A stretch of 64,000 nucleotides of DNA from Devosia faecipullorum. GTDB lineage: Bacteria > Pseudomonadota > Alphaproteobacteria > Rhizobiales > Devosiaceae. This document shows, one piece after another, positions 53,893-63,861 of the stretch. Each line of letters opens with the position of its first letter. Position 1 is the stretch's first letter. Location: positions 1 to 64,000 of the forward strand of contig NZ_JACDXV010000002.1 in the NCBI RefSeq assembly GCF_015158295.1, in the 5' to 3' direction. The translations under genes were made by a program, and so were the position numbers. Below the pieces are notes generated by a model, which was not told the DNA's origin, searched no databases, and worked only from the letters and a program-made list of their open reading frames with translations.

Positions 53893-54915
53893 TTAAAGCG
53901 TCGCTGCGAGCATGCACAGCGCCAGCGTGGTGCGGCGGAGGACGGTTTCGGCGAGCACGGGGCGGCGTCTCGTGTCCGATGTCGCCTGCAGGAGCCGCTC
54001 CCCGGCATTGGCCAGGGCATTGTCGGTCCAGGTGCGCAATTGCTGCTCCAGCGCGCCGCTACGGGAAAAATGCGGCTTGGGCTTGAGGTTGTCGAGCACG
54101 GCGCGGGGCGTTTTTCCGCCATCGACCTCGGTGCGCCAGCGGCGCAGATTGGCGAAGTGATTGGTCAGCATGGCCAGCAATTGCTGGGGATTGATATTGG
54201 CGGCCAAGGCCCGGTTCAGCGCCAGTTCCAGCTTCTCGGCGTGGCCAGTGCCGGTGGAATCGAGAATGGCGTCGACAGCCAGCGCGCCATTGTCGGCGCA
54301 GAGCAGCAGCACGTCGTCGCGGGTCAGGCTCTTGCTGGCGGCGGCATAGAGGCTGAGCTTTTCCAGTTCCCGTCGCGTGACCTCGCGGTCATTACCCAGG
54401 ATTTCGCGCAGGGTGGGCACCACGTCGGCATCGGTGCGGATGTCGGCCTGATTGAAAGTTTCCCGCATCAGGGCCATCAGCGTCTCGTCGCTGTCGGGAT
54501 AACAGGGCAGGGCGCGACCGAGTCTCGCCGCTTCCACCAAGGCGCGCAGCGCGTCGCGGGGCGGCAGATTGTCCGCTTCGAGCACAATGGCAGCGCCGCC
54601 GGGATCATCGCGTAACTCGGTCAGCGGCATGACCAAGGCCTTGGTGGCATTGCGGATGCGGATGATGCGCTTGCCGCCAAAGAGCGAGCCGGAGCGTGCC
54701 TCGAGCAGCAATTGCGACGGGTCAGAGGCCAGCTCCGGCCCGTCGAAGATCGAAATATTGGCACTGGCAGGGTCGTCGCCGCTCAATTGACGGATCAGCT
54801 TCTGCGCGGTTTCACGCACCAAGCCGCCATCCGGCCCATAAGCGAGGAACAATCCCTCGCTGAGATCGGGGCGCACGAGGAAGCGCGCCACTTCATGGGC
54901 CCTGAGCGCGGTCAT
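53893..54915 (-). CDS. holA: DNA polymerase III subunit delta
   Basis: A 340-residue clamp-loader subunit. The N-terminal part has AHEVARFLVRP and LAYGPDGGLVRETA, replacing the usual GDD-type loop, followed by PLTELRDDPGGAAIVLEAD and a helical collar domain with LNRALAANINPQQLLAMLTNHFANLRRWRTEV. It lies three bases after leuS in the same direction; the lptE gene common between these two is absent. Confidence 0.9.
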   Translation of the reverse strand: MTALRAHEVARFLVRPDLSEGLFLAYGPDGGLVRETAQKLIRQLSGDDPASANISIFDGPELASDPSQLLLEARSGSLFGGKRIIRIRNATKALVMPLTELRDDPGGAAIVLEADNLPPRDALRALVEAARLGRALPCYPDSDETLMALMRETFNQADIRTDADVVPTLREILGNDREVTRRELEKLSLYAAASKSLTRDDVLLLCADNGALAVDAILDSTGTGHAEKLELALNRALAANINPQQLLAMLTNHFANLRRWRTEVDGGKTPRAVLDNLKPKPHFSRSGALEQQLRTWTDNALANAGERLLQATSDTRRRPVLAETVLRRTTLALCMLAATL

Positions 54916-54918
54916 CGT

Positions 54919-57528
54919 CTAGACGACGAGGTTGACGATGCGGTCGGGCACGATCACCACTTTCTTCGGGCTTTTGCCGTCGAGCGCCTTCTGCACCGCG
55001 TCCATGGCCAGGACCAATTGTTCGACCTCGGAGGCCGGCGTGCCCTTGGCCACGCTGATCTCGCCGCGGCGCTTGCCGTTGATCTGGATGGGCAGAATGA
55101 CCTCGTCATCGACCAGGAGCGCCGGATCGACCTGCGGCCAATCGGCATCGGCAGCCAAAGTGGTCTTGCCCATGGCTTCCCAGCAGCTTTCGGCCAGATG
55201 TGGCATCATCGGATTGATCAAGAGAATGAGATATTCGATCCCCTCGCGCAGGGCCTCCCGCAAGGCGGCGCCAGCAACGCCATCTTTGGCCTTGGCCAGG
55301 GCATTGGTCAGCTCATAGATGCGGGCGACGGCACGGTTGAAGCTCAGTGCTTCAATGTCATGGCCGACGCCGGCGACGACCCGGTGGACGATCTTGCGTA
55401 GAGCCAGTGCATCAGCGCCGTTTGACGAAACAGTTTTTGAAGATTGTTCGGCAATTTCCAGAATGTCATGCACCAGCCGCCAGACCCGCTGCTGGAAACG
55501 GCTCGCGCCTTCCACGCCGGATTCGGTCCATTGCACGTCGCGTTCCGGCGGCGAATCGGAGAGCATGAACCAGCGGGCGGTATCGGCCCCATAGCCGCCG
55601 ACGATCTCATCGGGATCAACGACGTTCTTCTTGGATTTGCTCATCTTTTCCACCGAGCCGATGCTGATCGGCGCGCCGGTCTGGGCGTGGCGGGCGCGGC
55701 GCTGCTCGCCATCGGTTTCAAACACGATCTCGGTGGGTGGCACCCATTCGCCCTTCTCGGACTTATAGGTCTCGTGGGTCACCATGCCCTGGGTGAAGAG
55801 GCCCTTGAACGGTTCGTCCAGGCCCACATGGCCGGTGGCCTTCATGGCGCGGGTGAAATAGCGCGAATAGAGCAGATGCAGGATCGCATGCTCGATGCCG
55901 CCGATATATTGATCCACCGGCAGCCAGCGATCGGCAATGGACGGAATGGTCGGGGTCTCGGCATCGGGGGCAGTGAAGCGGGCGAAATACCAGGAACTGT
56001 CCACGAACGTGTCCATGGTGTCGGTTTCGCGCCGCGCCGCCGCGCCGCATTGCGGGCAGGAGACGTGCTTCCAGCTCGGATGATGATCGAGTGCATTGCC
56101 GGGCTTGTCGAAGCTGACATCCTCGGGCAGCACCACGGGCAGGTCTTTCTTGGGCACGGGAATGGTGCCGCAAACCTCGCAATGAACCACCGGGATCGGG
56201 CAGCCCCAATAGCGCTGGCGGGAAATGCCCCAGTCGCGCAACCGGTAATTGACCTCGATCCGGCCCTGAACTTGGCCATCGACCATGCGGGCACCAAAAT
56301 GCTCGGCGACTTTCTTCTTGGCCGCCTCGATGGAGAGGCCATCGAGGAATTCGGAATTGAAGATGTTACCAGCGTCAACATAGGCCTCGTCGCCAATGGT
56401 GAAGCTGGCGGGATCGGCATCAATGGGCAGCACAACCGGCTTGACCGGCAGGTGGTATTTGCGGGCAAAATCGAGGTCGCGCTGGTCATGGGCCGGGCAA
56501 CCGAAGACGGCGCCGGTGCCGTAATCCATCAGCACGAAATTGGCGACATAGACCGGCAGCGTTTCGCCCTCGATGACCGGATGCTTTACCCGGATCCCGG
56601 TGAAGACGCCCTTCTTCTCGGCCTTTTCCAGCGTTTCGGTCGCGGTGCCCTGGCGGTGGAATTCGGCAATGAATTCAGTCAGTTCAGGATTGTCGGCGGC
56701 AAGGCTTGCCGAAAGCGGATGATCGGGCGACAGCGCGAGGAAAGAGGCGCCGAAAATGGTGTCGGGGCGGGTGGTGAAGACATCCACCGCGCCGGCATCG
56801 GTCTTGTCGCTTGGCACGATCTCGAACAGCAGGCGCATGCCTTCGGATTTGCCGATCCAGTTGCGCTGCATGAGGCGCACCTTTTCCGGCCAGTCCTTGA
56901 GCTCGTCGAGAGCGCTGAGAAGGTCTTCGGCGAAATCGGAAATCCTGAAGAACCATTGAGTCAGTTCGCGCTGTTCGACCGGCGCGCCGGAACGCCAGCC
57001 TTTGCCGTCGATGACCTGCTCATTGGCCAGCACGGTCATGTCCACCGGGTCCCAATTGACCTTGGAGGACTTGCGGGTGACGAGGCCCGCTTTGAGCATG
57101 TCGATGAACATGGCCTGCTGGTGGCGGTAATAATCGGGCGAGCAGGTGGCGATCTCGCGAGTCCAGTCGATGGAGAGGCCCATCGATTGCAGCTGCTTTT
57201 TCATCGCTGCAATATTGGAATAGGTCCAGGCACCCGGATGGGTCTTGCGCTCGATGGCAGCGTTTTCCGCCGGCAGCCCGAAGGCGTCCCAGCCCATTGG
57301 GTGGAGCACGTTCTTGCCCCTGGCGCGGTGATAGCGCGCCACCACATCGCCCATGGAATAGTTCCGCACATGGCCCATATGGATGCGGCCGGAAGGGTAG
57401 GGAAACATTTCAAGGACGTAATAGGGCTCGCGCGGATCGTCATTGGAGGTGACGAAGCTCTGACGCTCGTCCCAGATCTTCTGCCATTTCGGTTCGCTTT
57501 CGCGCGGATTGTAGCGTTCGCCGCTCAC
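54919..57528 (-). CDS. leuS: leucyl-tRNA synthetase
   Basis: An 869-residue class Ia synthetase. HIGH-type motif [18 protein letters not shown] (about 47-64), editing domain (about 225-420), zinc-like [18 protein letters not shown] near 490, tRNA-site [16 protein letters not shown] (about 622-637), and the anticodon and C-terminal domains. Length is normal. Start [16 protein letters not shown]. Followed by holA with a three-base gap. Confidence 0.98.
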   Translation of the reverse strand: MSGERYNPRESEPKWQKIWDERQSFVTSNDDPREPYYVLEMFPYPSGRIHMGHVRNYSMGDVVARYHRARGKNVLHPMGWDAFGLPAENAAIERKTHPGAWTYSNIAAMKKQLQSMGLSIDWTREIATCSPDYYRHQQAMFIDMLKAGLVTRKSSKVNWDPVDMTVLANEQVIDGKGWRSGAPVEQRELTQWFFRISDFAEDLLSALDELKDWPEKVRLMQRNWIGKSEGMRLLFEIVPSDKTDAGAVDVFTTRPDTIFGASFLALSPDHPLSASLAADNPELTEFIAEFHRQGTATETLEKAEKKGVFTGIRVKHPVIEGETLPVYVANFVLMDYGTGAVFGCPAHDQRDLDFARKYHLPVKPVVLPIDADPASFTIGDEAYVDAGNIFNSEFLDGLSIEAAKKKVAEHFGARMVDGQVQGRIEVNYRLRDWGISRQRYWGCPIPVVHCEVCGTIPVPKKDLPVVLPEDVSFDKPGNALDHHPSWKHVSCPQCGAAARRETDTMDTFVDSSWYFARFTAPDAETPTIPSIADRWLPVDQYIGGIEHAILHLLYSRYFTRAMKATGHVGLDEPFKGLFTQGMVTHETYKSEKGEWVPPTEIVFETDGEQRRARHAQTGAPISIGSVEKMSKSKKNVVDPDEIVGGYGADTARWFMLSDSPPERDVQWTESGVEGASRFQQRVWRLVHDILEIAEQSSKTVSSNGADALALRKIVHRVVAGVGHDIEALSFNRAVARIYELTNALAKAKDGVAGAALREALREGIEYLILLINPMMPHLAESCWEAMGKTTLAADADWPQVDPALLVDDEVILPIQINGKRRGEISVAKGTPASEVEQLVLAMDAVQKALDGKSPKKVVIVPDRIVNLVV

Positions 57529-57660
57529 TTTGGTCGTCCTTGCAAGATGTCACGCGTGGGGCTGGCGCAAAGGGCGGCGCAGCTTGCGTTTTCGAGGGAT
57601 TTTGGCTACCGGACCATCATCAGAAATAGCCCATCAGGTCAACAGAAACGGGGCCACGAT

Positions 57661-58347
57661 ATGGCTGGCAGTGCCGCCAATGCGCAAACTGCGCTCGACT
57701 ACATCCATTCGCGCATGGAAAAGGCCAGGCGTCGCTTCGGGGCTCCGCCCGAGGCGGTGGAGCTGGTGGCCGTCTCCAAAACCTTTGATGCCGACGCCAT
57801 CATGCCGTTCCTGGCGGCCGGGCAGCGGTGCTTCGGGGAGAACCGGGTACAGGAGACCAAGGACAAATGGCCGGCCCTGCGCGCGCTTTATCCCGATGTG
57901 GAACTGCATCTGATCGGCCCCCTGCAGACCAATAAGGCGCGCGAGGCCGTGGCCCTGTTCGACGTCATCGAAAGTCTTGACCGCGACAGGCTGGCCGGGA
58001 TTCTCGCCGAGGAAATGCGGCGGGCGGACAAGCGCCTCCCCTGTTTCATCCAGGTCAATATCGGCGGCGAGGCGCAAAAGGCGGGCATTGCCATTTCCGA
58101 GGCGGTGGACTTCGTCAATCGCTGCCGCGATATGCATGGCCTCGATATTGCGGGGCTGATGTGCATTCCCCCCGACGGTCAGCCGGCCGGCCCCTATTTC
58201 GCCCAGCTGGCGCAATTGGCCGATGCCGCCGGACTTTCCGGCCTCTCCATGGGCATGAGCGGAGATTTCGAAACCGCCATCGCCATGGGCGCCACCCATA
58301 TCAGGGTCGGCTCGGCTCTCTTCGGTCACCGCCCGTCCGCCGGCTGA
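57661..58347 (+). CDS. YggS/PROSC family PLP-homeostasis protein
   Basis: A 228-residue single-domain TIM barrel. PLP lysine Lys40 in VELVAVSKTFDAD, then FGENRVQETKDKW, HLIGPLQTNKA and the C-terminal SMGMSGDFETAIAMGATHIRVGSALFG phosphate site shortened to its key residues. These proteins buffer pyridoxal phosphate and have no known reaction. ATG at 57661; the frame is open far upstream because it runs opposite leuS. Divergent from leuS. Confidence 0.95.
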   Translation: MAGSAANAQTALDYIHSRMEKARRRFGAPPEAVELVAVSKTFDADAIMPFLAAGQRCFGENRVQETKDKWPALRALYPDVELHLIGPLQTNKAREAVALFDVIESLDRDRLAGILAEEMRRADKRLPCFIQVNIGGEAQKAGIAISEAVDFVNRCRDMHGLDIAGLMCIPPDGQPAGPYFAQLAQLADAAGLSGLSMGMSGDFETAIAMGATHIRVGSALFGHRPSAG

Positions 58348-58502
58348 GCGAGACGGGGCGGATTTGCCGATTCGGGCTGCAACTTTTCCGCCCGCCACCG
58401 CGTTGCCAATAGCTGAATAACGCCGATGTGATTGGCTGGCCAAAAAGGGGTCGCAATAATGTGACCTTGGTCGGTTTCGGACGAAAAAGACCGGAGAAAA
58501 CA

Positions 58503-59186
58503 ATGAACAAGCGACGCATCCTTGTCGTGGACGACGACGCGGACCTGCGCCAAACCCTGGTTGAGCAGCTCCGGGGGGAGCCTGACTTTGAAATTCTCCA
58601 GGCCGGCACCGCCAATGATGCGCTGAGCGCCCTGCGCGAGAGCAATATCGAATTGACCATTCTCGATGTCGGCCTGCCCGACATGGATGGCCGCGAAGCG
58701 GTCAAGCTGATGCGCGAGGAGGGCTATAAGAGCCCGGTGCTGATGCTGACCGGTCACGATACCGATGCCGACGAGATCAAGGGCCTCGAAGCGGGGGCCA
58801 ATGATTACCTCACCAAGCCGTTCCGATATCCGGTATTGCTCGCCCGCATCAATGCGGCCTTGCGCCAGCACGACCAGAGCGAAGACGCGGTGTTCACCAT
58901 CGGCCAATACAGCTTCCAGCCGGCCGCCAAGCTGCTGGAGACCAGCGACGGCATCAAGGTGCGGCTCACCGACAAGGAAACCTCGATCCTCAAATATCTC
59001 TACCGGCAGGGGCCCAAGACAATTACCCGGGACATTCTGCTCAAGGAGGTCTGGGGCTATAATAATCGGGTCACCACCCATACGCTCGAAACCCATATCT
59101 ACCGGCTGCGCCAGAAGATCGAGCGCGATCCCTCCAATGCGCGCCTGCTCGTCACCGAAGACGGCGGCTACCGGCTTGTCCCCTGA
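58503..59186 (+). CDS. cenR: OmpR/PhoB-family response regulator, CenR-like
   Basis: A 227-residue regulator. Receiver domain 1-120 with acid pocket VVDDDADLR, phospho-acceptor Asp55 in LTILDVGLPDMDG, and KPF lysine in NDYLTKPF; winged helix 130-227 with VRLTDKETSILKYLYRQG and THTLETHIYRLRQKIERD. The wording is very close to what I remember of Caulobacter CenR, an essential envelope regulator, so the symbol is tentative. GGAG precedes the start. No kinase gene is adjacent. Confidence 0.82.
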   Translation: MNKRRILVVDDDADLRQTLVEQLRGEPDFEILQAGTANDALSALRESNIELTILDVGLPDMDGREAVKLMREEGYKSPVLMLTGHDTDADEIKGLEAGANDYLTKPFRYPVLLARINAALRQHDQSEDAVFTIGQYSFQPAAKLLETSDGIKVRLTDKETSILKYLYRQGPKTITRDILLKEVWGYNNRVTTHTLETHIYRLRQKIERDPSNARLLVTEDGGYRLVP

Positions 59187-59344
59187 TATTGGGGCGGAGA
59201 TGTTCATTTCCGGCCCGAACTGACTTATAGATTTGCCAAAGCCGCCGGCATGAAGCGGGCGGCGATGGACTGGTGGCGTGGTCGACCTGCAGGAATTCGG
59301 CAGGTTTCCTTCGATCACGCCCCAGCGCATTGGGTCGGGCTCTG

Positions 59345-59803
59345 ATGAGAATGGACGATGCGGCCGGGGTTCTGGCCCGGGCCGATTTCTTCGACATCTG
59401 TGATGACGAGCAATTGCGCATGCTCGCCTTTGCCGGCGATCGTCGGCATTTTCCCGCAGATGCGATCATCTACCAGGCCGGAGCGGCGCCGCAGGGCGCC
59501 TATGTGCTGATCGAGGGGACGGTCAAGGCCCGGCACGAGGGGGCGGAAGCGGGCAAGCCCTATGCCCTGTCCGAGCCCGGCAGCGTCATTTCACCCACGG
59601 CGCTGATCATCGACAAGCCGCGCCCGGTGACGTTCACTGCCGTCACCGATTGCGACATGCTGTTCGTGCCGCGCAACGCCTTTCTCAAGCTGGTCCGGCA
59701 GTATCCCGATCTCGCCGCCCGCGCCGCGCAGCGCATCGAGGACGATCTGGGGCGCTACATGCATGCGCTGGAGCCGCTGAAGCGCAAGATGAAGGGCGCG
59801 TAG
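59345..59803 (+). CDS. cyclic nucleotide-binding domain protein
   Basis: A 152-residue Crp-like protein consisting only of a cNMP-binding beta roll (about 12-125, with FPADAIIYQAGAAPQGAYVLIEG, shortened here, and LIIDKPRPVTFTAV) and a C-terminal helix. No DNA-binding winged helix follows, and the canonical cAMP-binding RxS arginine is not evident (SPTALIIDKPRP), so it may bind no nucleotide. Start at 59345 or 59351. It lies between the CenR-like gene and xth. Confidence 0.85.
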   Translation: MRMDDAAGVLARADFFDICDDEQLRMLAFAGDRRHFPADAIIYQAGAAPQGAYVLIEGTVKARHEGAEAGKPYALSEPGSVISPTALIIDKPRPVTFTAVTDCDMLFVPRNAFLKLVRQYPDLAARAAQRIEDDLGRYMHALEPLKRKMKGA

Positions 59804-59821
59804 CGCGCCCATTGGCGTGGA

Positions 59822-60634
59822 TCAGGGCCGCTCGAATCGGGCGATGACCGGGACGTGGTCGGACGGCTTGTCAGTCCAGCCGCGAGCCGGCCGGATGATC
59901 TCGGCGCCGATGGAGCGTTCGGCGATGTCGGCGGTGGACCAGATATGGTCGAGGCGGCGCCCCTTGTCTGAATTGTTCCAATCCGGGCTGCGATAGCTCC
60001 ACCAGGAATAGAGCTTCTGGTCGAGCGGCACATGCTTGCGCACCAGATCCACCCAGCCATGGCCGCCCGAGAGCAGGGCATTGAGCGCTTCGGTCTCGAC
60101 GGGCGTGTGGCTCACCACTTTCAATAGCTGCTTGTGGCTCCAGACGTCGTTTTCATGCGGGGCGATGTTGAAATCGCCGGCGATGAGGTGGCCGCGCTGG
60201 AAAATCGGGTCGCCGAACCAGGTCTTGAGCTCGTCGAGAAAGCCCAGCTTGTGCTTGAATTTGGGATTGATCAGCGGATCGGGTTCGTCACCGCCGGCGG
60301 GAATGTAGAAATTGTGCAGGGTGAAGGGCTCGTGCCCCATATCGATCAGCGCCGAGACGTGGCGCGATTCGGGGATTTCGCAGAACACCCGGCTCGAAAT
60401 GTCGGTTAGCGGAAATTTCGAGACGATGGCGACGCCGTGATAGCCCTTTTGCCCGTGCACGGCCTGATAGGGATAGCCGGCTTCGATGAAGGCCTTGGCG
60501 GGGAATTGGTCATTGGTGCATTTGATTTCCTGCAGCATCAGCACATCGGGCTGATATTGAGCGAGAAAATCCAGCACCATGGGCAGGCGCAGCCGGACCG
60601 AATTGATGTTCCAGGTGACGATGGCTTGGGTCAT
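59822..60634 (-). CDS. xth: exodeoxyribonuclease III
   Basis: A 270-residue AP endonuclease of base-excision repair. Metal-binding residues in TWNINSVRLRL and LMLQEIKCTNDQFP, catalytic core in HLIAGDFNIAPHENDVW and the C-terminal RLDHIWST and PSDHVPVIARFE. The start MTQAIVTWNINS at 60634 is canonical; the frame is open further upstream without support. Convergent with the cNMP-domain gene (18 bp gap). Confidence 0.95.
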   Translation of the reverse strand: MTQAIVTWNINSVRLRLPMVLDFLAQYQPDVLMLQEIKCTNDQFPAKAFIEAGYPYQAVHGQKGYHGVAIVSKFPLTDISSRVFCEIPESRHVSALIDMGHEPFTLHNFYIPAGGDEPDPLINPKFKHKLGFLDELKTWFGDPIFQRGHLIAGDFNIAPHENDVWSHKQLLKVVSHTPVETEALNALLSGGHGWVDLVRKHVPLDQKLYSWWSYRSPDWNNSDKGRRLDHIWSTADIAERSIGAEIIRPARGWTDKPSDHVPVIARFERP

Positions 60635-60782
60635 GGCGGGTCCGGGGTAAGTGGCGGGGCGGGCAGGGCCTCTTATCGCCAAGCCAGCGGCGGGGGTAAA
60701 GCCGGAAATGGCGGGAGAGCCTTTACTGCTGACGCACAATGTCAGGTGGTCCGAGGCAGCGCGCCCCGGCACCGATGCCAAG

Positions 60783-60796
60783 GTTTCACGTGAATC
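60783..60796 (+). other. parS-like ParB-binding site
   Basis: GTTTCACGTGAATC, intergenic between xth and the rplS terminator; the rightmost site found. Confidence 0.78.
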
Positions 60797-60807
60797 CCTC
60801 GCCCAAG

Positions 60808-60836
60808 AAAAAAGCCCGGCGGGATAGCCGGGCTTT
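60808..60836 (-). terminator. Rho-independent terminator of rplS
   Basis: On the minus strand AAAGCCCGGC pairs with GCCGGGCTTT around a six-base loop, followed by a T-rich run; 22 bases after the rplS stop. Confidence 0.85.
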
Positions 60837-60858
60837 CATATTCATATGGGCAAAGAGC

Positions 60859-61407
60859 TTATTCGCTCTTGGCTTCGCCTTCAGCGGCAGCGGCCTGCTC
60901 GGCGGCAGCAGCAGCTGCTGCGGCTTCCGCGTCCTTGGCGGCCTGTTCGGCGGCAAAGGCCTCGGCGGCGGCGATGCGCTCAGCTTCGCGGGCATCCTTG
61001 GCGGCCTGGGCGGCTTCGCGCTCGGAGGCTTCGATCTTCTTGGTGCGCGAATTGGTCGATTCGAAAATACGGGCCGACTTGCCGCGACGGTCGCGCAGGT
61101 AATAGAGCTTGGCGCGCCGCACCTTGCCGCGCTTGATCACTTCCACCGAAGCGACATTCGGGGAATAGATGGGGAATACGCGTTCCACACCTTCGCCGTA
61201 GGAAATCTTGCGGACGGTAAAGCTTTCCATGATGCCAGCGCCGGAGCGGGCGATCACGACGCCTTCATAGGCCTGCAGGCGTTCCTTGTCGCCTTCGCGG
61301 ATCTTGACCCAGACCTTGACGGTGTCGCCATGGGTAAATTCGGGAAGTTCGCGCTTGGCGGCGAGTTCGGCGGCGTGCTCGGCATTGAGCTGTTCGATGA
61401 TATTCAT
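60859..61407 (-). CDS. rplS: 50S ribosomal protein L19
   Basis: A 182-residue ribosomal protein. Residues 1-115 are the normal L19 ([69 protein letters not shown]). The remaining about 60 residues are a charged, alanine-rich helical tail ([20 protein letters not shown]) absent from E. coli L19. Start at 61407. It ends the rimM-trmD-rplS cluster, 187 bp after trmD, a gap that likely has its own promoter. Confidence 0.96.
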   Translation of the reverse strand: MNIIEQLNAEHAAELAAKRELPEFTHGDTVKVWVKIREGDKERLQAYEGVVIARSGAGIMESFTVRKISYGEGVERVFPIYSPNVASVEVIKRGKVRRAKLYYLRDRRGKSARIFESTNSRTKKIEASEREAAQAAKDAREAERIAAAEAFAAEQAAKDAEAAAAAAAAEQAAAAEGEAKSE

Positions 61408-61594
61408 GTTCGATCCGTTCGATCTTTTCATAGGAGCGATTGCTGGGGCTTTCGGCCCCGTCGCCCGGTCTTGGTTGGTAACGGAAGGGCAGTCTTCTTG
61501 GTCTTGTTCCGCGGCGGTCCGAAACGCCGGCCACGGGAATGGGCGGCTCATAGGCGAAAAGGAGGCGAGAGTCCAGCCTTTTGCCCTTTTGGTC

Positions 61595-62281
61595 TCAGCT
61601 TTCCTTCAACAGGTCCGGCCGGCGCGCCTGGGTGAGCGCCAGGGATTGTTCGTGCCGCCATCGGGCAATTTTTCCGTGGTCGCCCGAGGTCAGGATGGGG
61701 GGAATATCGCGCCCTTCGAATGTTTGCGGGCGGGTATATTGCGGATATTCGAGAAGGCCGTTTTCAAAGCTTTCCTCGTCGCGGCTCTCCTGAGCGCCCA
61801 ATACGCCCGGAATCAGCCGCACGACCGCTTCCAGCAGCACCATGGACGCCACTTCGCCTCCGGCAAGGACATAGTCGCCGATGGAGATTTCCTCGAGCTG
61901 GCGGGCCTCGATGACGCGCTGGTCGACGCCTTCGAAGCGGCCGCAGACGATGATGGCGCCGGGGCCCAGCGCCAGTTCATGGGCGCGCTTCTGCGTCAAG
62001 GGCCGGCCGCGCGGCGACATGAGGAGGCGCGGGCGCGGATCGCCTGCCGGTGCGACGGCGTCGATGGCCTTGGCCAGGATGTCGGGCTTCAGTACCATGC
62101 CCGCGCCGCCGCCCGAGGGCGTGTCATCGACGGTGCGGTGCCGGTCGGTGGCGAAATCGCGCAATTGGGTGGCATTGAGGCGCCAGAGCCCGTCCTGGAG
62201 CCCGCGCCCCAGCACGGAGGCGCCCAGCGGTCCGGGAAAGAGATCGGGGAACAGGGTGATGATATGGGCGGAAAAACTCAA
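61595..62281 (-). CDS. trmD: tRNA (guanine37-N1)-methyltransferase
   Basis: A 228-residue SPOUT methyltransferase that prevents +1 frameshifting. Opens with [22 protein letters not shown], has [17 protein letters not shown] and the trefoil-knot SAM site [14 protein letters not shown] and [14 protein letters not shown]. The start overlaps the rimM stop by four bases. Confidence 0.96.
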   Translation of the reverse strand: MSFSAHIITLFPDLFPGPLGASVLGRGLQDGLWRLNATQLRDFATDRHRTVDDTPSGGGAGMVLKPDILAKAIDAVAPAGDPRPRLLMSPRGRPLTQKRAHELALGPGAIIVCGRFEGVDQRVIEARQLEEISIGDYVLAGGEVASMVLLEAVVRLIPGVLGAQESRDEESFENGLLEYPQYTRPQTFEGRDIPPILTSGDHGKIARWRHEQSLALTQARRPDLLKES

Positions 62282-62829
62282 GCCGGTTCTTCCTCGCCCG
62301 GATCGGCATCGAGCGGCGGCGCGATGGTCAGATAGCCTTCAGCGATGCGGATATCGGGCACGACGGCCCGGGTGAAGGGATAAAGGAAAGTGTCGCCCGA
62401 GCGCGGATCGCGGATCTCGATGAGATCGCCGGCGCCGTAATTGTGCAGCGCGATCACCGCGCCGATGCTGGCGCCGGTTTCGGCGATCCGCGCATCGAGG
62501 CCGATGAGATCGGCGTGATAAAAATCGTCCTCGTCCCCGATTTCGGGCAGGCGGTCTCGCGGGATGAACAGGGAAACGCCGTTGAGCGCCTCGGCCTGGT
62601 TGCGGTCGCGCACGCCCTTGAGGCGGGCGATGAGCACCGTCTTGTTGAGCCGGGCGGCCTCGATGGTGACGGTGAGCCCCGGCCGGTCGGTGTTCAACGG
62701 CCCATAGGCGGCGATGGTCTCGGGATCCTCGGTATGGGAGGCGATGCGCACTTCGCCCTTGATGCCATGGGCGGCGCCGATCGTGCCGAGAAGGATGAGG
62801 TTGGTTTGTGCTGGCATGTTTGCGCTCAT
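62278..62829 (-). CDS. rimM: ribosome maturation factor RimM
   Basis: A 183-residue 30S assembly factor. N-terminal RimM domain with [19 protein letters not shown] and a C-terminal PRC-barrel with [13 protein letters not shown]. The ATG at 62829 is used; an in-frame ATG four codons on is possible. rpsP, normally next to rimM, is not adjacent here. Confidence 0.95.
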   Translation of the reverse strand: MSANMPAQTNLILLGTIGAAHGIKGEVRIASHTEDPETIAAYGPLNTDRPGLTVTIEAARLNKTVLIARLKGVRDRNQAEALNGVSLFIPRDRLPEIGDEDDFYHADLIGLDARIAETGASIGAVIALHNYGAGDLIEIRDPRSGDTFLYPFTRAVVPDIRIAEGYLTIAPPLDADPGEEEPA

Positions 62830-62888
62830 TTATGCTCGCCCGCTCTTATCAGGGCCGGGCCGGGCGTCAAAGCCTCCCGTCAAATGCC

Positions 62889-63479
62889 TCACCTGGCGAC
62901 CAGTTCGATGACGTCATGCACCGATTCGCGGCGCGGCGCCGGCATTTCGAGCCGGTAATGGCCCGGAGCGCCGGCAATGGCGCTGAGACAACCCACCTGA
63001 TCGCGGTCGGCATCGGCACCATAGGGCAGAGGCTGCTCGTCGCCATAATGGAGCGCGCCGGCATAGAACAGGCTGTCGCCCGAGGGTGTAAGGCTGCCGG
63101 TAAAGCGCTGCGAGCCGGTCCGCTTCTCGATAAAGGTGCCGCCGCCGCTGATCGTACAGTCGAAATAGCCATAGACGACCAGCGGCAACAACCCGCCCAG
63201 CTTGACGGTGCGGCAGCGATAGGCGCCGTCGGGGATGGCATCCAGCGGCGAATCGCCGGCGAAGATGCCGGCAAGCACGGCGCGCTCCTCGGCATTTTCG
63301 CCCTGCATGGCTTCGGCCAGGCCGCGGTCGCGCGAGGTGTCGAACTTGGTCATGCGCTTGGCGTCGAAGTCGGTGACCACGACGCCTGGCGGGATGTCGC
63401 AGGCCAGCGGCGCAGCCAGAGGCAGGAGGGCGAGCCCGGCGCAGAACAAGGCCGGCAGGTGGAATCGGGTTTTTCTCAT
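62889..63479 (-). CDS. DUF4893 domain-containing secreted protein
   Basis: A 196-residue protein with a signal peptide (MRKTRFHLPALFCAGLALLP, cut near residue 24 after LACD or just before it). The mature part has DGAYRCRTVKLGG, TFIEKRTGSQRFTGSL, ALHYGDEQPLPYG and HDVIELV, matching the DUF4893 family known in Sphingomonadales and Rhizobiales. Three or four cysteines (CRT, DCT, GCL) may form disulfides. Function unknown. Same strand as rimM, 59 bp upstream. Confidence 0.82.
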   Translation of the reverse strand: MRKTRFHLPALFCAGLALLPLAAPLACDIPPGVVVTDFDAKRMTKFDTSRDRGLAEAMQGENAEERAVLAGIFAGDSPLDAIPDGAYRCRTVKLGGLLPLVVYGYFDCTISGGGTFIEKRTGSQRFTGSLTPSGDSLFYAGALHYGDEQPLPYGADADRDQVGCLSAIAGAPGHYRLEMPAPRRESVHDVIELVAR

Positions 63480-63560
63480 TTGAATGGCCCCCTCGCTCCA
63501 GATCATGGAACCTTGCACGCCGGCAAGGCTTTCTCAAGCGAGCTATCGACGGAGCCAGAA

Positions 63561-63860
63561 ATGTCCCAAATCCTCACCGACCGCGACGCCATCCGCCAAT
63601 GGGTCATCGCCCGTGGCGGCCATCCCGTGCTGATGGATGTTCCTGACGGCAGCAAGACCCGCACAGTGCTGCAATTGGCTTTCGGCCAGGACATCATCAA
63701 TTCCGACGCCAATGACGGTCCCGACCGGGTTGGCGGCTTCCAGCTGGTCAGTTGGGAAGAATGGTTTTCGGCGCTGGAATACGGCGATCTGGCGCTGATG
63801 GTGTCCGACGATCCGTCCGGCGGCAATGAGGCCGAATATAGCTTCGTTGAGCGGGACTAA
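63561..63860 (+). CDS. hypothetical small acidic protein
   Basis: A 99-residue soluble protein (MSQILTDRDAIRQWVIARGG), with no signal peptide or membrane segment and an acidic tail (SDDPSGGNEAEYSFVERD). The pattern RDAIRQWVIARGGHPVLMDVPDG and a central WEEWFSALE suggest a small alpha-beta domain. CGGAG precedes the start. I do not recognise a family or function. Divergent from the DUF4893 gene. Confidence 0.7.
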   Translation: MSQILTDRDAIRQWVIARGGHPVLMDVPDGSKTRTVLQLAFGQDIINSDANDGPDRVGGFQLVSWEEWFSALEYGDLALMVSDDPSGGNEAEYSFVERD

Positions 63861-63861
63861 A

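Noticed and set aside
55444..57660. Apparent 740-residue N-terminal extension of the YggS gene
   Set aside because: It lies antisense to leuS; YggS proteins start at the ATG at 57661 and have the expected 228 residues.
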